This document shows, piece by piece, positions 16,732-25,109 of a DNA stretch of 64,000 nucleotides; the stretch's first letter is position 1, and each line of letters begins with the position of its first letter. This DNA is from Coriobacteriia bacterium (lineage in GTDB: Bacteria > Actinomycetota > Coriobacteriia > Anaerosomatales > Anaerosomataceae): NCBI GenBank assembly GCA_030652115.1, contig JAUSBK010000010.1:186001-250000 (forward strand), in the 5' to 3' direction. The notes beneath the pieces are model-generated. The model was not told where the DNA came from, searched no databases, and saw only the letters and a list, made by a program, of their open reading frames with translations. The position numbers and the translations under genes are program-made.

Positions 16732-17988
16732 ATGGCCGTCGAGAAGGCCCCTAAGGGCCCCCGCGCCACGGCACGCATTGTCCGTTGGACCGTGCTTGCG
16801 GCCGTGCTCGTACTCGTGACCGTGCTCGGGTACCTGCACCAGGTCGTGGGTGTTGGCAAGCCCGTTGGCGTGGACGCGCTGTGCCCCTTCGGTGGGCTCG
16901 AGACGCTGTTCTCACTCATCGCTGGCACCGGGCTCATCAAGAAGATCGCCGCCTCCAGCGTGGCGCTGCTCGTTGCGGCCGTGGTGACCGCGCTCGTCTT
17001 CCGACGCGCGTTCTGCGGGCGCATCTGCCCGCTTGGCTACCTGCAAGAGCTCTTCGGCGGGATCGGGCGCAAGCTCTTCAAGCGGCGTCTCGAGATGCCC
17101 AAGGTGCTTGACCGCCCCGCGCGCTACCTCAAGTACGTGGTGCTCGCCGCCGTCCTGCTGCTCACCTGGAACGCCGGTGAGCTCGTGATCCGCTCCTACG
17201 ACCCGTGGGTGGCGTACAACCACCTCACGTCGGCCGAGCTGCTCACCGAGAACGGCATCGGCCTCGCCGTGCTCGTGATCGCGCTCGCCGGATCGCTCGT
17301 CTACGACCGCTTCTTCTGCAAGTACGCGTGCCCGATGGGTGCGTTCCTCGGCCTCATCTCGAAGGTGAGTATCTTCAAGGTCCGGCGTAACACCGAGACC
17401 TGCATCGACTGCAAGGCGTGCGACAAGGCGTGCCCCGTGAACGTGATCGTCTCCGAGGTGGAGACCGTCACCAGCCCCGAGTGCATCGACTGCGGCGAAT
17501 GCGTGAGCGCATGCCCTGTGGCGGACACGCTCGCGGTGAGCGCACGCGGCAAGAAGGGCCTCTCCCCCGTCACCGCAGGTGTGCTCGCCGTGGGGACGTT
17601 CGCGGTGCTCGTAGCGGGTGCCACCGTGACCGACAACTTCGACTGGAAGGTCGCCTCACTGCGCGACCAGATCGAAAGCGGTCAGGGCTCCGGCGAAGGT
17701 GAGGGCACCGGCGGCAGCATCGAAGGCCTGCCGTTCGACACCGCTCTCATCAAGGGCAGCACGCCGCTGTCCGAGGTCGTCGAGGCGAGCGGCATCCCGG
17801 CAAGCGTGTTCACGCAGGTCTACGGCGTGCCTGAGAGTGAGATGGACTCGGCACTCAAGGACCTCAAGGACGCGTACGGCTGCTCGCCGGGCGAGGTGCG
17901 CGCGTTCATCGCGGCCTACTACGAGGACCCCGCGGTCGTCGACACCTGGGAAGTCGGCGCGTTCGAGGAAGCAGAGGGGAACGAGTAG
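16732..17988 (+). CDS. Membrane-bound polyferredoxin (NapH/YccM-like)
   Basis: This 418-aa protein has several transmembrane helices with two CxxxCP-type loops (FCGRICPLGYLQELFG and FCKYACPMGAFLGL) and two 4Fe-4S ferredoxin motifs (CIDCKACDKACPVNV and CIDCGECVSACPVADT). NapH/YccM-type proteins pass electrons from quinol or ferredoxin to periplasmic acceptors. After another membrane helix, the C-terminal ~100 residues hold a Gly-rich linker and a helical module (LPFDTALIKGSTPLSEVVEA, then GVPESEMDSALKDLKDAYG), like the small repeats appended to some such proteins. No reductase gene adjoins, so the partner is unknown. Confidence 0.85.
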   Translation: MAVEKAPKGPRATARIVRWTVLAAVLVLVTVLGYLHQVVGVGKPVGVDALCPFGGLETLFSLIAGTGLIKKIAASSVALLVAAVVTALVFRRAFCGRICPLGYLQELFGGIGRKLFKRRLEMPKVLDRPARYLKYVVLAAVLLLTWNAGELVIRSYDPWVAYNHLTSAELLTENGIGLAVLVIALAGSLVYDRFFCKYACPMGAFLGLISKVSIFKVRRNTETCIDCKACDKACPVNVIVSEVETVTSPECIDCGECVSACPVADTLAVSARGKKGLSPVTAGVLAVGTFAVLVAGATVTDNFDWKVASLRDQIESGQGSGEGEGTGGSIEGLPFDTALIKGSTPLSEVVEASGIPASVFTQVYGVPESEMDSALKDLKDAYGCSPGEVRAFIAAYYEDPAVVDTWEVGAFEEAEGNE

Positions 17989-18143
17989 GACGGATGCTAC
18001 GGCTGGCTGAGGTTCTGGCCGAATGCAAAGTCGTTGGAGTCCACTTCGGTTGAGCCGCTCACTCTAGGGTCCTGCCATTAGACTGGACGCAGAGGAAGAT
18101 GCGGTGGGCTCTGCCTACCGCTCACCCGGCGAGGTGCGCGCGT

Positions 18144-20345
18144 TCAGCGAAGCGCACTCTGCGGATCCGGGCCCGCTGCAGCGTGCGGCATGCGTGATGA
18201 TCGCCTATCGCTCCGACGGGTCCCGCTGACCATCCGTATGAACACGTCGGCCAGTGCGGGGTCGAACTGGGTACCGATGCACAGATCCAGCTCCTGGATC
18301 GCGGCGTCGGTCGAGAGCGCGTTGCGATACGGCCGCTCGGAGGTCATCGCGTCGTAGGCGTCGCATAGGGCGAGGATGCGAGCCTCAAGAGGGATGTCCT
18401 CCCCGGCGAGGCCGTCGGGGTAACCCGCGCCATCCCACCGCTCGTGATGGCCCCGCACCCACGGCAGTATCTCGTCGAACCGGTTCGAGGCGAGGATCTT
18501 CTCTCCGAGTGCCGGATGCTCCTCAATGTCACGTCGCTCCGCGGCGGTGAGGGCGCCCTTCTTCCGAAGAATCGCATCGGCCACGGCGATCTTGCCCACG
18601 TCGTGGAGGAGCGCAGCCACCTCGAGCAGCCGGGTGGTGTCGTGCGAGAGCTCGAGGGACTGGGCAACGCGCACGGCAAGCGCGGCAACATTGCGGGAGT
18701 GGTACTGCGTCGCGGAATCGCGGGCGTCAACAGCGGCGGCCAACGCCCGCACCGCCGCAAGCTCCGACTGCTCCTCCAACTTGCGGATGCGCTCGTCGGC
18801 ATCAAGGGCCTCCACGACCTCGCTGTCGTAGAACACCACCGCGTTCTTGCCGTGATACTTGGCCCAGTACTGCGCGCCATCCGCGCGTCTCAGCAGCTCG
18901 GCCACCACCGTGGCATCTCGCGGGTACAGCGCAACTCCCATCGATGCTGTTGCCGGTCGTCCATCGGGCGTCTTCACGCCGCCGAGGCGATTGCGAATGC
19001 GCTCGCAGACCTCGAGCACGCCTCGCTCCCCCGCGTCCGGTAGGATCATGCCGAACTCGTCTCCGCCAAGACGACACACGGTATCCGAGGCTCTGCAACA
19101 CGCGGCGAACTCACTGGCGAGCGCCCGCAGCAATGTGTCTCCGCCCGCATGGCCGCACACGCTGTTCACCCGGCTGAAGTCGTCGATGTCGATGACCACC
19201 ACGCCGAGTTCCTCACGGTGTCGCTCGGCCAGGTCGAGCTCGCAGGCCAATCGCTCGTGGAAGTACCGGTGACCGAGCAGCTGCGTCACGGGGTCGCTCA
19301 CCGCGCGACTGAACAGGTGACCGTTCTCGATGGCCGTGAGCGCCGAGCGAGCGGCAAGAACGATCGCGAAGGTGACGCCGACTCCGAGGTAGACGGATGC
19401 TTCCTGCCCGCCCTCGGGTCGGCTGAACGCGAGCCAGAAGAAGAGGGGGATGAGCGCCGTGTAGACGACCGGAACGATGATGCCCGGGACCATATGCGAG
19501 CGCGGGCGCATCCGCGGCATTCCGGCGAGGTCGCGCCCGTCGGCAGGAGCAGCCAGCCGCTCGCGCCCCGCAACGAACAGCGCGTAGGCGCCGGCCATCC
19601 AGAACAACTGCACTGCGTCGTCGTACACCAGCGCCGGTCTCACGACCGCACCGAGATACCACAGCGGCCAGAAGAACAGAGCCCCGCCCGCAAGCCCCAG
19701 CCCGACAGCGATGAACGAACCCCACCGGGAACGCTTCCGCAACTTGCGTCCGGCGTAGTTGACGAGCATGCCCGCGAGCATGCCGAGCCCGAGTACCGAG
19801 AACAGCGGACCGACCACAGTGACCTCGGCCGGAACCGACGGAGGATACAGCGCGGCCAGGTGCCGCCACACGAAGGCATAGCCGGCAACGTACGCCAGCA
19901 CGCCAACCGCCACGAAATCCACCACATGGCGCACCACAACCGCCCACGAACCCACGCGGAACCCGCTGATACTCAGGGTCGCAACCAGCGTCACGAACGC
20001 CCCACCCAGGATCCCGAGGGCGGAAAGCCATGGCCACGGCGGAACCACACCACCGATCACCTCGGAAGATGCCGCGAGCGTCGAGAGCGCGAACCCGCCG
20101 GCGCCGACGGCGATGCCAAGCCAGACACGACGCTCCGAGGACCGCAGTCGCCTTGCCACTCGAAGCGACATGACGAGCGCGAGAACGGCGGGCAGAACAT
20201 ACGCAGCCAGTCGCACCGCCGCCCCGACGGACGGGACGGGAGCGACCGAGGGGGCCAGCACGAAGCACGCCGCGAGCGTCACGAAGCCGGCGACCACCAT
20301 TGGACTGACGGGGCGTTCCGCTACCGAAAGTGGCGCCTGTGTCAC
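18144..20345 (-). CDS. Membrane GGDEF and HD-GYP protein (cyclic-di-GMP turnover)
   Basis: This 733-aa signalling protein begins with eight or so hydrophobic segments (residues ~15-320), followed by a GGDEF diguanylate cyclase domain (CRLGGDEFGMI, motif at ~427) and a C-terminal HD-GYP phosphodiesterase domain (LLHDVGK at ~581, HHERWDGAGYPDG at ~638). The cyclase motif is intact, and RASD five residues before it matches the RxxD product-inhibition site. Both enzymes in one chain suggest a switch in cyclic-di-GMP level set by the membrane sensor part. GTG 20345 has AGGAG at good spacing. It is convergent with the polyferredoxin gene. Confidence 0.9.
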   Translation of the reverse strand: MTQAPLSVAERPVSPMVVAGFVTLAACFVLAPSVAPVPSVGAAVRLAAYVLPAVLALVMSLRVARRLRSSERRVWLGIAVGAGGFALSTLAASSEVIGGVVPPWPWLSALGILGGAFVTLVATLSISGFRVGSWAVVVRHVVDFVAVGVLAYVAGYAFVWRHLAALYPPSVPAEVTVVGPLFSVLGLGMLAGMLVNYAGRKLRKRSRWGSFIAVGLGLAGGALFFWPLWYLGAVVRPALVYDDAVQLFWMAGAYALFVAGRERLAAPADGRDLAGMPRMRPRSHMVPGIIVPVVYTALIPLFFWLAFSRPEGGQEASVYLGVGVTFAIVLAARSALTAIENGHLFSRAVSDPVTQLLGHRYFHERLACELDLAERHREELGVVVIDIDDFSRVNSVCGHAGGDTLLRALASEFAACCRASDTVCRLGGDEFGMILPDAGERGVLEVCERIRNRLGGVKTPDGRPATASMGVALYPRDATVVAELLRRADGAQYWAKYHGKNAVVFYDSEVVEALDADERIRKLEEQSELAAVRALAAAVDARDSATQYHSRNVAALAVRVAQSLELSHDTTRLLEVAALLHDVGKIAVADAILRKKGALTAAERRDIEEHPALGEKILASNRFDEILPWVRGHHERWDGAGYPDGLAGEDIPLEARILALCDAYDAMTSERPYRNALSTDAAIQELDLCIGTQFDPALADVFIRMVSGTRRSDRRSSRMPHAAAGPDPQSALR

Positions 20346-20576
20346 ACGCTCTCCTGTGCCGCGGTGCGATACCCGAACAGGACCACGACGGCATGTATCG
20401 CGCGGACCCTCTTCGTATGGCCGAAGTATAGGCGGGGGGCGGTGCGCTGTCATGCCCACCCGGACGTTCACGTGGCATGTGCGCGGGACTCCCGCACGCC
20501 CGCCCTCACCCACGCCTGCGTGTCACCCGCTACGGGTATCATCGGAGGTGACCGCTTCCCACGGAGGTGACCTCCT

Positions 20577-21089
20577 TTGGCACGCGTACTGATGGTGATC
20601 GCGCCCGCGATCTTCCGGGACGAGGAGTACTCCCAGCCCAAAGCCGTGCTCGAAGCGCGCGGCGCCGAGGTGATCACTGCCAGCCGCACACCGGGCATCT
20701 GCCACGGCAAGCTCGGCATGACCGCCGAAGCAACGGTGGCGATCGCCGAAGTGGAAGCCGCCGACTACGATGCGGTCGTGTTCGTGGGCGGCGGCGGCGC
20801 CGAGGTCTTCTTCGACGACCCGGCCGCCCATCGGCTCGCGCGGCGGGCCCTTGAGGCGGACCGCGTCCTCGGCGCAATCTGCATCGCGCCCTCGATCCTC
20901 GCCCGCGCCGGACTGCTCCAGGGCGTGCGAGCTACCGCGTTCGGCAGCCAGCGCGCGGACCTGGTTGCCCACGGCGCCATCTGGACCGGCAGGCCGGTCG
21001 AGGTGGACGGCGCCATCGTTACCGCCAATGGCCCCGACGCGGCCCGCGACTTCGGCATGGAGATCGCCGATACGCTCGGCCTGCCCTGA
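20577..21089 (+). CDS. DJ-1/PfpI-family protein
   Basis: This 170-aa protein of the DJ-1/PfpI superfamily has VLMVIAPAIFRDEEY, the nucleophile elbow GAICIAPSILARAGLL (Cys) and DAVVFVGGGGAEVFF. Family members act as deglycases, chaperones or proteases; the exact activity is not shown by sequence. The start is TTG 20577. The ribosome-binding GGAGG is part of a GGAGG-TGA-CCTCC stem that could mask it, so translation may be weak or regulated. It is followed 24 nt later by a rubrerythrin, which fits a stress-protection unit. Confidence 0.85.
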   Translation: MARVLMVIAPAIFRDEEYSQPKAVLEARGAEVITASRTPGICHGKLGMTAEATVAIAEVEAADYDAVVFVGGGGAEVFFDDPAAHRLARRALEADRVLGAICIAPSILARAGLLQGVRATAFGSQRADLVAHGAIWTGRPVEVDGAIVTANGPDAARDFGMEIADTLGLP

Positions 21090-21113
21090 TACGCTCGACG
21101 AAAGGACGCGACC

Positions 21114-21650
21114 ATGCAGCTTCACATCTACCGCTGCCGCATCTGCGGTGAGGTCTACCTTGGCTACGAAGCGCCTCAGAACTGCCCGTTCTGCGGCGTG
21201 AAGGCCGAGTTCCTCGAGGCGCCGGAGAAATACCCTGAGGACATCAACGACATCACGGTCACCGAGACCGAGCGCGCCGACCTCGAGAGCTCGATCGAGA
21301 TCGAGCGTTCGAACACCCGGTTCTACCTCGGCATGACCGGGCGCAAGGATAACGACACGTTGCGGGCCACGTACAAGCGTCTGGCAAAAGTGGAGGCCGA
21401 GCACTGCAGCGTGTTCTGCAAGCTCGCGAAGGTGCACAAGCCGACTGACCTGCTCGCCCCGAGCGAGACCACCGACTCCTGGAAGACCGACATCGAGGAG
21501 TCGCTCAAGCGCGAGAACCGCGCCACGGCGCTCTACGCCGAGTTTGCACAGCGGGCTACCAACCCGCGACTGCGGGAGGTGTGGCGGGCGATCTCGGAGG
21601 TCGAGGCCGACCACGTCACACTCGACGACCTCGCGCTGACGTACATCTGA
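21114..21650 (+). CDS. Rubrerythrin-type protein with N-terminal rubredoxin-like zinc/iron ribbon
   Basis: This 178-aa protein has an N-terminal rubredoxin-like CxxC pair (CRICGEVYLG, NCPFCGVKAEF) and a four-helix ferritin-like domain with ExxH-type di-iron ligands (IEIERSNTRFYLG, KVEAEHCSVFC, RENRATALYAEF, SEVEADHVTLDD). Rubrerythrins reduce hydrogen peroxide in anaerobes. Here the ribbon is at the N-terminus, as in reverse rubrerythrins, instead of the classic C-terminal place. It probably shares a transcript with the PfpI gene. Confidence 0.88.
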   Translation: MQLHIYRCRICGEVYLGYEAPQNCPFCGVKAEFLEAPEKYPEDINDITVTETERADLESSIEIERSNTRFYLGMTGRKDNDTLRATYKRLAKVEAEHCSVFCKLAKVHKPTDLLAPSETTDSWKTDIEESLKRENRATALYAEFAQRATNPRLREVWRAISEVEADHVTLDDLALTYI

Positions 21651-21655
21651 TGCTC

Positions 21656-21680
21656 CGGGCGGGGCATCACGCCCCGCCCG
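21656..21680. terminator. Hairpin terminator between convergent genes
   Basis: A perfect 10-bp GC-rich stem (CGGGCGGGGC / GCCCCGCCCG) with loop ATCAC lies in the 41-base gap between the convergent rubrerythrin and ABC-permease genes. There is no clear T-run on either side. Confidence 0.5.
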
Positions 21681-21691
21681 CGAGTAAGCCT

Positions 21692-22459
21692 CTAGAGTTC
21701 CCTTCGGCGGAACACGAGCACTGCGACGCCCACACAGAGCGCCATCACCGCGACTGTGGTCACGATCGGCCACCCGAGCGATGCGGCCTCGCCCATCACG
21801 AGGTTCGACGGCGCGCCCACCAGCCCGGCCGGCGAGTAGTCGAGCATCGGCGCCCACAGCGTTGCCAGGCTGAGAAGGATGTAGGCGCCAAAGCCGATTC
21901 CCGCTGCTCCCGCCTGCGAGTCGAGCGCCGCCGAAAGCAGCTCCATCAGCGCCACGAACATGAGGGCGAACAGGAGCCACACCCCGGTGGCCTCGGCAAG
22001 CGGGCCAAGCGGCGCCTCGGCGAAGATGGCGTAGGTGATCCCCCAGGTGGCGAGCGCACCGACGATGACCGGCACCGCCACGAGCGCGGCCTGCGACACG
22101 AACTTGGCGAGCACGAACGCCGTGCGCGAGAGCGGCTTGGTGAGCACGAGCGCCGCGGTGCCCGACTTCGTCTCGGAGGAGATGATGCCGCCGAACATGA
22201 TGATCACCGCGAAGAGCACCATCTGCGACAGGTTCTTGGTCCACTGCATGTACGCGTCCACGTATGTCGGGTCCGGGAGCTGGATGACCACGCCCGGCTG
22301 CTGGTCGGTCATGAGCGAGCCGAGGAGCTCGGGGGTGATCTTGGCGAGCGGCGGACCGGAGATCGCGAAGAAGAGCACGATACCGGGCAGCACCCAGATG
22401 CGCCACGTGCGGAGGATCTCGCGGAGCTCCTTGCCGAGGAAGGCCGTGAATCCGTTCAT
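21692..22459 (-). CDS. ABC-2 type transporter permease
   Basis: This 255-aa membrane protein has six hydrophobic segments, starting MNGFTAFLGKELREILRTWR, with MVLFAVIIMFGGIISSETKSG-like spacing and KPLSRTAFVLAKF, the typical ABC-2 permease of the NatB/YhaP type. The start ATG 22459 lies one base after the ATPase stop, so the two form an exporter. The substrate is unknown. It is the last gene of the PadR-led operon. Confidence 0.85.
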   Translation of the reverse strand: MNGFTAFLGKELREILRTWRIWVLPGIVLFFAISGPPLAKITPELLGSLMTDQQPGVVIQLPDPTYVDAYMQWTKNLSQMVLFAVIIMFGGIISSETKSGTAALVLTKPLSRTAFVLAKFVSQAALVAVPVIVGALATWGITYAIFAEAPLGPLAEATGVWLLFALMFVALMELLSAALDSQAGAAGIGFGAYILLSLATLWAPMLDYSPAGLVGAPSNLVMGEAASLGWPIVTTVAVMALCVGVAVLVFRRREL

Positions 22460-22460
22460 C

Positions 22461-23387
22461 TCACGCCTCACCTCCCACAAGGTCCACGAAGACCTCTTCG
22501 AGCGAGACCTCGCCCGCCTCGAGCCGCACGAGACCCACGCCCCGCTCGGCAACCGCCGCGGGGATCGCCACACGCGCGGCCTCGAGATCGCTCACCGAGA
22601 TCGAGAGCGCGCCGCCATTCACACGGGTGACCTCGCCCGCCCACGCTTCGGCGGCGAATCGCTCGGCGAACTCGTGGGCGCCCTCGGTGACCTCAACGAG
22701 CAACCGCGAGGCGCCGTAGCGCGCTTTGAGCTCGTCGATCGGCGACTGTGTGACCACGCGGCCCTCGTGCAGGATCGCGACCGTGTCACACACGCGCTCC
22801 ACGTCGGCGAGGATGTGCGTGGAGAAGAACACGGTGGTTCTCCCGCCGAGCGACCCGATCATCTCGAGCACCTCTTTGCGCCCGATCGGATCGAGCGCGG
22901 AGGTCGGCTCGTCGAGCATCAGCAGCTTGGGCGCATTGATGAGCGCCTGCGCCACGCCGAGCCGCTGCTTCATGCCCCGCGAGTAGCCGCCGATCTTGGC
23001 GTGCACGTCCGCAAGGCCGGCTAGGTCGAGCAGTGCCTCCACGCGCGCGTCGAGCGTCTTGGCATCGATGCCGAAGAGCCTCCCCGCGAAGCGCAGGAAC
23101 TCGGGCGCGGTCATCCACCCGTAGTAGCCGGGGACGTCGGGCAGATAGCCGATGTCGGCACGGACCGCATTGGTGGCGCTCACCACGTCGCGGCCGAACA
23201 CGCGGGCCTCACCCGACGTGGGCCGCGCAAGCCCGGTCAGGATGCGCAGTGTGGTGGTCTTGCCCGCGCCGTTGGGGCCGAGGAACCCGAAGACCGACCC
23301 TTCGGCCACCGTGAGGTCCACCGAATCGAGCGCGCGCTTCTCGCCGTAGGCCTTCGTGAGGCCGCGTATCTCGATTGCAGCGCTCAC
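22461..23387 (-). CDS. ABC transporter ATP-binding protein
   Basis: This 308-aa ATPase of the CcmA/NatA class has Walker A GPNGAGKTTT, signature YSRGMKQRLGVAQAL (a YSRGM variant of LSGGQ), Walker B LLMLDEPTSALD and switch His in FFSTHIL. The C-terminal extension (~90 aa) is common in this class. The GTG start overlaps the upstream stop (GTGA). It works with the permease encoded just downstream. Confidence 0.92.
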   Translation of the reverse strand: MSAAIEIRGLTKAYGEKRALDSVDLTVAEGSVFGFLGPNGAGKTTTLRILTGLARPTSGEARVFGRDVVSATNAVRADIGYLPDVPGYYGWMTAPEFLRFAGRLFGIDAKTLDARVEALLDLAGLADVHAKIGGYSRGMKQRLGVAQALINAPKLLMLDEPTSALDPIGRKEVLEMIGSLGGRTTVFFSTHILADVERVCDTVAILHEGRVVTQSPIDELKARYGASRLLVEVTEGAHEFAERFAAEAWAGEVTRVNGGALSISVSDLEAARVAIPAAVAERGVGLVRLEAGEVSLEEVFVDLVGGEA

Positions 23388-23719
23388 TCGGCGTCACTTC
23401 CACTGCCGTAGAGCACGTCGGCCGCACGCGCGGCGCGGTCACCGGCGGCAGGTGCGCCTTCGGCAGCCGTAGACAGCGGGTCCACCGCAGCCGCGGGCTT
23501 GCGACCGGCCGCGAGGAACGCGATCGCGCCGACGAGGTTCACGAACAGGATGATGATCACCCATGGCCACTTCTTGCCGAAGACGAGCTGCTCATCCGGC
23601 GTCCGGAACAGCTTGAACAGCGCGAAGACCTCCACGCCGATCTGCACCACGGCAAGCGCGATAAGCCCGATCTGCAGCCCCGCCGGAATGTCGCCCCATG
23701 CGATTTGCGTACCCATCAT
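23384..23719 (-). CDS. Small membrane protein with PLDc_N-like domain
   Basis: This 111-aa protein has two transmembrane helices (IGLIALAVVQIGVEVFALF and WPWVIIILFVNLVGAIAFL) separated by FRTPDEQLVFGKK, the pattern of the phospholipase-D-nuclease N-terminal (PLDc_N) family, which despite the name carries no nuclease. The C-terminal tail is Ala-rich. Such short proteins often lie beside ABC-2 exporters; their role is unknown. It overlaps or touches both neighbours, so it belongs to the PadR-led operon. Confidence 0.75.
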   Translation of the reverse strand: MMGTQIAWGDIPAGLQIGLIALAVVQIGVEVFALFKLFRTPDEQLVFGKKWPWVIIILFVNLVGAIAFLAAGRKPAAAVDPLSTAAEGAPAAGDRAARAADVLYGSGSDAE

Positions 23720-24630
23720 CAGTTCCCTTCTCGATCATCGTTGAGGCTCGCACGCCAGTCGGCGCGCAGCCCCAAACGAACAGGCACGTACAGAAGCAGG
23801 AACGAGAGCGCGAGTCCTACGAGGATCGGCACCACGATGAGGTTGCCACTGGCACCGCCGTCCGCATCGGCCACGGTGATGATCGTGAGGCCGAGGCCGA
23901 GCGGCGCGATCAGGCCGAGTGCGGCCGACGAGAGCACGAGGCTACGCGCGGGAACGCGCCGCCACAGCGCGCGGACGTCGGTGATCGCAACGGGAAGCAC
24001 GGTGAGCACCGCCACGAGCCCGAACGAGAACGCCTTCGACGCCCAGTCGTCCGGTGCTCCGGAGAGGCCCCAGTGCACCGGCACCTCGGCGGGAAGCGAG
24101 CTCCACGACACCGCCATGAGCACCGCGGTCGCGGTGGCGATCACCGCAGGGATCGCGAACGCTATCCACACGGCGGCCGACGGGATGCGCTCGAACAGCT
24201 CATCGCCCACGTCGTCCGGCCGAAGCAAGCCAAGCTTCACCGCGAGCGCGCCGAAGTTGATGGTCCAGCCCAGGCCGAAGAGGCGCGGCGTGAAGATGTG
24301 GGGATCTGCCGGATTCCACATGCGGCTGCTGATCCGGTCGACCGAGGCGCCACGGAAGTCGTACGGCATCCCGAGCAGCCGGCCCTGCGGCTGCGATGAA
24401 GCGTCGTCCAGCTCCCCGCCCGACCCGCCGAGCGCCTCGCGGATACTCCGCGCGTACTCATGCGGGTCGCCGAGCGCGTACACCGCGGCCGCCTCGCCCA
24501 CGCGCGCCGCATCGTCGGCAAGCAGCGACTGGAGTTCGGCGAGCGCCTCGTCACGGTCGCGGCTCCGGAGCCCGGCCAGATCTGCGCCGACGGCGGTCAC
24601 GAATCCTGCTATCGTGCTCGGCTCAGTCAT
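23719..24630 (-). CDS. Membrane protein with DUF1700-like N-terminus, DUF5808 and DUF1648 domains
   Basis: This 303-aa protein has an N-terminal cytoplasmic helical part (residues 1-65, ALAELQSLLADDAARV) of the sort that follows PadR regulators. It is followed by WNPADPHIFTPRLFGLGW (DUF5808-like) and, after membrane helices, LPAEVPVHWGLSGAPDDWAS (DUF1648-like), then more helices. DUF1648 is shared with SdpI-type immunity proteins. It overlaps the PadR gene by 8 nt. The pairing of a PadR regulator with such a membrane protein is a recurring module, probably sensing envelope stress. Confidence 0.72.
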   Translation of the reverse strand: MTEPSTIAGFVTAVGADLAGLRSRDRDEALAELQSLLADDAARVGEAAAVYALGDPHEYARSIREALGGSGGELDDASSQPQGRLLGMPYDFRGASVDRISSRMWNPADPHIFTPRLFGLGWTINFGALAVKLGLLRPDDVGDELFERIPSAAVWIAFAIPAVIATATAVLMAVSWSSLPAEVPVHWGLSGAPDDWASKAFSFGLVAVLTVLPVAITDVRALWRRVPARSLVLSSAALGLIAPLGLGLTIITVADADGGASGNLIVVPILVGLALSFLLLYVPVRLGLRADWRASLNDDREGN

Positions 24631-24973
24631 CGCCCTCGGCCCTCGTGAGCAGCCGTTCGACCGTCTCGGACAGATCGCGCCATGAGGCGCTCATCTCCGC
24701 CAGCTCGCCTTTGCCCTGCGCGGAGAGCCGATAGTACTTGCGCGGCGGCCCCACCGGCGATTCGCGCCAGGTGGTTTCGACCGACCCCGCCTTCTTGAGG
24801 CGTGAGAGCAGCGGGTACACCGTGCCCGCGCTCGCCTCCAGCCCCGCGTGCTCGCCGAGGCGGTCCACGATCTCCACGCCGTACAGCTCGCCGGAGTCCA
24901 GCAGCGCAAGGATGACGAGCTCGAGCGCGCCCTTTCGGAACTGCGAGACCCGACTGTCGCGCTCGGCGGCCAT
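24623..24973 (-). CDS. PadR-family transcriptional regulator
   Basis: This 116-aa winged-helix regulator has FRKGALELVILALLDSGELY, GTVYPLLSRLKKAGSVE and GPPRKYYRLSAQGKGELAEM, the PadR core. PadR proteins repress envelope, detoxification or transporter operons and dissociate on ligand binding. It leads a five-gene operon (PadR, DUF1648 protein, PLDc_N protein, ABC ATPase, permease). The ATG at 24973 was preferred over 25030, which would begin inside the operator-like region. Confidence 0.9.
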   Translation of the reverse strand: MAAERDSRVSQFRKGALELVILALLDSGELYGVEIVDRLGEHAGLEASAGTVYPLLSRLKKAGSVETTWRESPVGPPRKYYRLSAQGKGELAEMSASWRDLSETVERLLTRAEGDD

Positions 24974-25012
24974 GTGGCGTTCTCGTCCGTCCTGCCGAAG
25001 TGATTGGTACTG

Positions 25013-25041
25013 CCAACTACCTTGTATCACATGCTAGTTGG
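25013..25041 (-). promoter_or_regulatory. Candidate PadR operator
   Basis: An inverted repeat CCAACTA (25013-25019) ... TAGTTGG (25035-25041) with a 15-base AT-richer spacer (CTTGTATCACATGC) lies 40-70 bases upstream of the padR-like gene. PadR regulators typically bind such an interrupted palindrome at their own promoter. The assignment is inferred from position. Confidence 0.5.
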
Positions 25042-25109
25042 TGATGCAAGATAGCGTTCGAATCGGACGTGCAAGGGTTCGGAGCTCACCGCGCCGGCGC
25101 GCCGGGCGA

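Noticed and set aside
17890-18146. A 19-base exact repeat (17890-17908 and 18128-18146) at the 3' ends of the polyferredoxin and GGDEF/HD-GYP genes
   Set aside because: Too short and in G+C-rich sequence; no flanking similarity or terminal structure supports a duplication or att site.
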